DNA of 43,732 nt, from NCBI GenBank assembly GCA_902783885.1, contig CACZSQ010000001.1, forward strand, positions 1 through 43,732, given 5' to 3'. Positions 41,351-43,732 of this stretch are shown in pieces. Every line of letters starts with the position of its first letter. Position 1 is the first letter of the stretch. Both the position numbers and the translations under genes were made by a program. Below the pieces are notes generated by a model, which saw nothing but the letters and a program-made list of their open reading frames with translations, was not told the origin of the DNA and did no database searches. This DNA is from an uncultured Bacteroidales bacterium (lineage in GTDB: Bacteria; Bacteroidota; Bacteroidia; Bacteroidales; Bacteroidaceae).

Positions 41351-42330
41351 CACAGGTGAGCATCCTCGTGGCTGCCTACAATGCCGCCGCTACCCTGCCC
41401 TGCTGCCTGGATTCCCTGCGCGCCCAGACGGTTCACGACATCGAGGTCCTCTGCGTCGATGACTGCTCCACAGACCAGACCTTGCCCCTCCTTCGCCGAT
41501 ATGCCGCCGAGGACCCGCGCATCCGCGTGTTCCAGACACCCGCGAACAGCGGACAGGCCGTGGCCCGCAACCTGGCCCTGCAGCACGCCCGCGCCCCCTT
41601 CGTGTGCATGGTCGATGCCGACGACTGGCTCTCGCCCGATGCCCTGGAGCAGGCCCTCGAGGTGTTCAGCCGCCACCCGCAAACCGACTGCGTGCTCTTC
41701 CGTCTGATGATGCACGAGCAGAAGGACGGCTCCGAGCATCTGTTCCCCCTGTCAGAGGCGCTCACCGCAGGCAACGCCATGAGCGGCCGCGAGGCCTTCG
41801 AAGCCTGTCTCAACGGATGGCAGCTCCACGGCCTCTACCTCACCCGCACGCGTCTCCACCGTCAGATACCCTTCGACACCGCCACACGTCTCTACAGCGA
41901 CGACAACACCTCGCGCCTCCACTACCTTCACAGCCGTGAGGTGCGCGCCTGCAGCGGCACCTATTACTACCGCCGCCACGAGGCTTCCATGACCGCCTCC
42001 TTCAACCTGCGCCGCTTCGACTTCATGGAAGCCAACCTCTCATTGCTCTTCGCCTTGAAGAAGGAGAACCTGCCGCGCCGCATCATCCGCCGCTACGAGG
42101 GCAGCCGCTGGATGACCTTCATCGCCTGCTACAGGCTCTACCTCCAGCACCGCACCGAGCTCACCCCCGACTTCGAGTTGAGCCTGCGCGAGCGTTTCCG
42201 CACCATGCTCCACACGTTCCGCCCCTCGCGCCTGCCCCTCCGCTACCGTTGGCGCCCGGGCTACTGGCTCACGCTCAGCCTCCCCCTCTTCGACCTCCAG
42301 CAGCGCGCCTACCGCCGCCTCCACACATGA
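41347..42330 (+). CDS. Family 2 glycosyltransferase
   Basis: A cytoplasmic or membrane-associated enzyme of 327 residues. I chose the ATG at 41347, inside the end of the flippase gene, because MTQVSILVAAYNAAATL is the canonical GT2 start; the longer frame runs through flippase sequence. The GT-A fold shows SILVAAYNAA (5-14), EVLCVDDCSTDQT (about 34-46), and the nucleotide-sugar metal-binding VDADDWL (D90, D92). It should transfer a sugar from a nucleotide donor to a growing surface glycan. Donor and acceptor cannot be told from the sequence. The C terminus is very Arg-rich (RLPLRYRWRPGY), which could bind the membrane surface. It is convergent with the helicase-like gene, with only 10 bp between the stop codons. 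Confidence 0.9.
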   Translation: MTQVSILVAAYNAAATLPCCLDSLRAQTVHDIEVLCVDDCSTDQTLPLLRRYAAEDPRIRVFQTPANSGQAVARNLALQHARAPFVCMVDADDWLSPDALEQALEVFSRHPQTDCVLFRLMMHEQKDGSEHLFPLSEALTAGNAMSGREAFEACLNGWQLHGLYLTRTRLHRQIPFDTATRLYSDDNTSRLHYLHSREVRACSGTYYYRRHEASMTASFNLRRFDFMEANLSLLFALKKENLPRRIIRRYEGSRWMTFIACYRLYLQHRTELTPDFELSLRERFRTMLHTFRPSRLPLRYRWRPGYWLTLSLPLFDLQQRAYRRLHT

Positions 42331-42340
42331 AATTAAGGAG

Positions 42341-43732
42341 TTAGCTTTGTTCTCTATATTCTTCCTGTGTGATGACCGTGCTATAGCCTCCCACGAGCTG
42401 TTCGCCCTCGTGGCGGTCGATGCCAGAATACGTTAGGCTGGCATCTTCGTAGCGCTTGAACTTATAGACGGCATCGTTCATCAAGGCTTCGTTGAAAACA
42501 TTCAGGCTCACCAGAAGTGCGAAGTCCTGCTTGGTCAGACCTGTCACGCGCTCGAACAGCATCGGTTCCAGCTGCAGGATGACATCCTTCAGCGAGTATT
42601 CGCGGAAGTCCGTGAGGTACATGAAGATAGGGATGCGTGTGGCAAATTTCATCAGCTTCTCCTGAATCTGACGGCGCTTGCTCTTGATTTCCTTTTCGGC
42701 TTCCGAGAGCTGTTTCTTCTCCCGTGCCGAGAGGCCGTCCTCGTTTTCCTTGCGTTTCTTCTTGATGGCGTCGGTCTTGTTGATGATGGTCTCGATATCC
42801 TGATTCAGCGAGCGGAAGCCCTCTATCTTCATCAGCGCCGCCATCGCGTCGTGGTTGTTCATCAGCCGTTGCAGGGTGAAGTTGTCCACGTTCACCAGAA
42901 GGGCGCTTTCCCATCGGCGTGCCAACAGGGTCGCTGACGTGTTGTTCATCGCCATGTCGAGCACATCGCTGGCCGAGAGTTGCTTCATCACGCCGTTCTC
43001 ATAGCATAGCACGGGCAGGAAGTGGATGAAGTCGTCCACGCATTTCTCGGGGTTCCCTTCCTCCACATTCAGCTGGCACGAGTACTCCGACACCTTGCGC
43101 AGCGCCCGGTTGGGCGCAAAGTCGAAGACGTAACACACCTTCTTCAGGATCTCCACCTGGTTGGGATGCAGGCCGTCGCTGTTGGTGATGGTCCAGGGGG
43201 ACTGCACGCGGAATGCCGACTGGAAGTAGGTTTCCGGGGATGAGGTGTCGCGCAGCATGAAGATGCCCGTCCACGGACGAACGGTCACGCCCGTTGTCAG
43301 CTTGCCGCAGGTCAGGGTGATGGTCTTGCAATGCAGCGGATCTGGGTTCGCCATCGCCCGCTCCACAGGCGGCAAGGCCTGCTGACCGATGCCTGCCTGC
43401 GTGCCAGCACAGACGATGACGCGGTAGTCGTGATAGAACGTGTTCTGCAGTTCCCTGAGCAGGTTCCGCATGGCGAAGCAGGCGGCCACGTTGGGCAGGA
43501 ACCAGAGCGTATGGTTCATGTTCGAGTACAGGTCGCCGTTCAGGAAGGGCAGCGGCGGCTTTCGGTTGCCCGCCTTCAGGTCGTTGACGGATGTCGGCAG
43601 ATACTGTCCTCGCAGCATGTCCAGCCATTTCTGCACCTCGTCGTGATGTTTGAAGATGGCCTCGTCGCCCTTGCCCTCGGCCTCGAAGAAGGAGTTCAGG
43701 TCAAACTCGTCGAACTCGCCTTCTTCGGCCAC
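42341..43732 (-). CDS. SF2-helicase-like protein, C-terminal part (possible restriction/defence enzyme)
   Basis: A partial gene: 463 residues are visible and the frame stays open to the window edge, where the first codon is an internal GTG. The visible part begins with an acidic stretch (EEGEFDEFDLNSFFE). Helicase C-terminal motifs follow at about 135-180: ITLTCGKLTTGVTVRPW fits motif V, and ETYFQSAFRVQSPW fits motif VI with its Arg. A coiled, Lys/Glu-rich segment (about 320-360) and a C-terminal domain follow. This arrangement resembles DEAD/DEAH helicase subunits of restriction-type enzymes in Bacteroidetes, but the nuclease or methylase part, if any, is outside the window. A repair or phage-defence helicase is equally possible. 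Confidence 0.6.
   Translation of the reverse strand: MAEEGEFDEFDLNSFFEAEGKGDEAIFKHHDEVQKWLDMLRGQYLPTSVNDLKAGNRKPPLPFLNGDLYSNMNHTLWFLPNVAACFAMRNLLRELQNTFYHDYRVIVCAGTQAGIGQQALPPVERAMANPDPLHCKTITLTCGKLTTGVTVRPWTGIFMLRDTSSPETYFQSAFRVQSPWTITNSDGLHPNQVEILKKVCYVFDFAPNRALRKVSEYSCQLNVEEGNPEKCVDDFIHFLPVLCYENGVMKQLSASDVLDMAMNNTSATLLARRWESALLVNVDNFTLQRLMNNHDAMAALMKIEGFRSLNQDIETIINKTDAIKKKRKENEDGLSAREKKQLSEAEKEIKSKRRQIQEKLMKFATRIPIFMYLTDFREYSLKDVILQLEPMLFERVTGLTKQDFALLVSLNVFNEALMNDAVYKFKRYEDASLTYSGIDRHEGEQLVGGYSTVITQEEYREQS

Overview
The window looks like a chromosomal segment of a Bacteroidales bacterium, most likely Prevotellaceae or a close relative. The signs are paired SusC/SusD outer-membrane systems, a type III glutamine synthetase (GlnN), a ClpC with a UVR motif, many surface lipoproteins with acidic residues after the lipobox cysteine, and repeated Bacteroidetes-type promoters (TTTG or TTG, 20-21 bp, TAnnTTTG). 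The species assignment is inference.

Left part (1-12.7 kb): mostly housekeeping genes on the + strand. They are a secreted multidomain protein with a metalloprotease-like motif, uridine kinase, an MltF-like lytic transglycosylase that seems to lack half of its sensor domain, phosphoglucomutase/phosphomannomutase and a NudC-type Nudix hydrolase. A - strand SGNH acetylesterase interrupts the series, followed by tRNA-Thr(CGT), MltG and glutamine synthetase III. An array of 22-bp palindromic repeats lies between the convergent nudC and esterase genes.

Middle (12.7-20.9 kb): - strand genes for a secreted CotH-kinase-like protein, ClpC and HtpG. The promoters of the CotH gene and clpC lie so close to their start codons that the mRNAs should be leaderless or nearly so. 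An 850-bp region without large genes follows. It holds a 37-codon poly-Asp lipoprotein ORF with its own terminator, a MITE-like element of about 220 bp, a second array of the same 22-bp repeat and a perfect 14-bp hairpin.

Central feature (20.9-38.9 kb): one - strand operon of seven genes with one recognisable promoter, in the order fasciclin lipoprotein, SusC, SusD, fasciclin lipoprotein, fasciclin lipoprotein, SusC, SusD. Spacings are short and two junctions overlap (ATGA and TAATG). No glycoside hydrolase, protease, sigma/anti-sigma pair or hybrid two-component regulator is present. This is a double SusCD transport system built around FAS1-domain surface lipoproteins. Its ligand is unknown and it is the best candidate for an undescribed system here.

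Right part (38.9-43.7 kb): panB, then a divergent, visibly GC-rich pair for polysaccharide assembly (a Wzx-like flippase and a family 2 glycosyltransferase, overlapping by ATGA). Last is the C-terminal part of an SF2-helicase-like protein, possibly of a restriction or defence system, cut by the window end.
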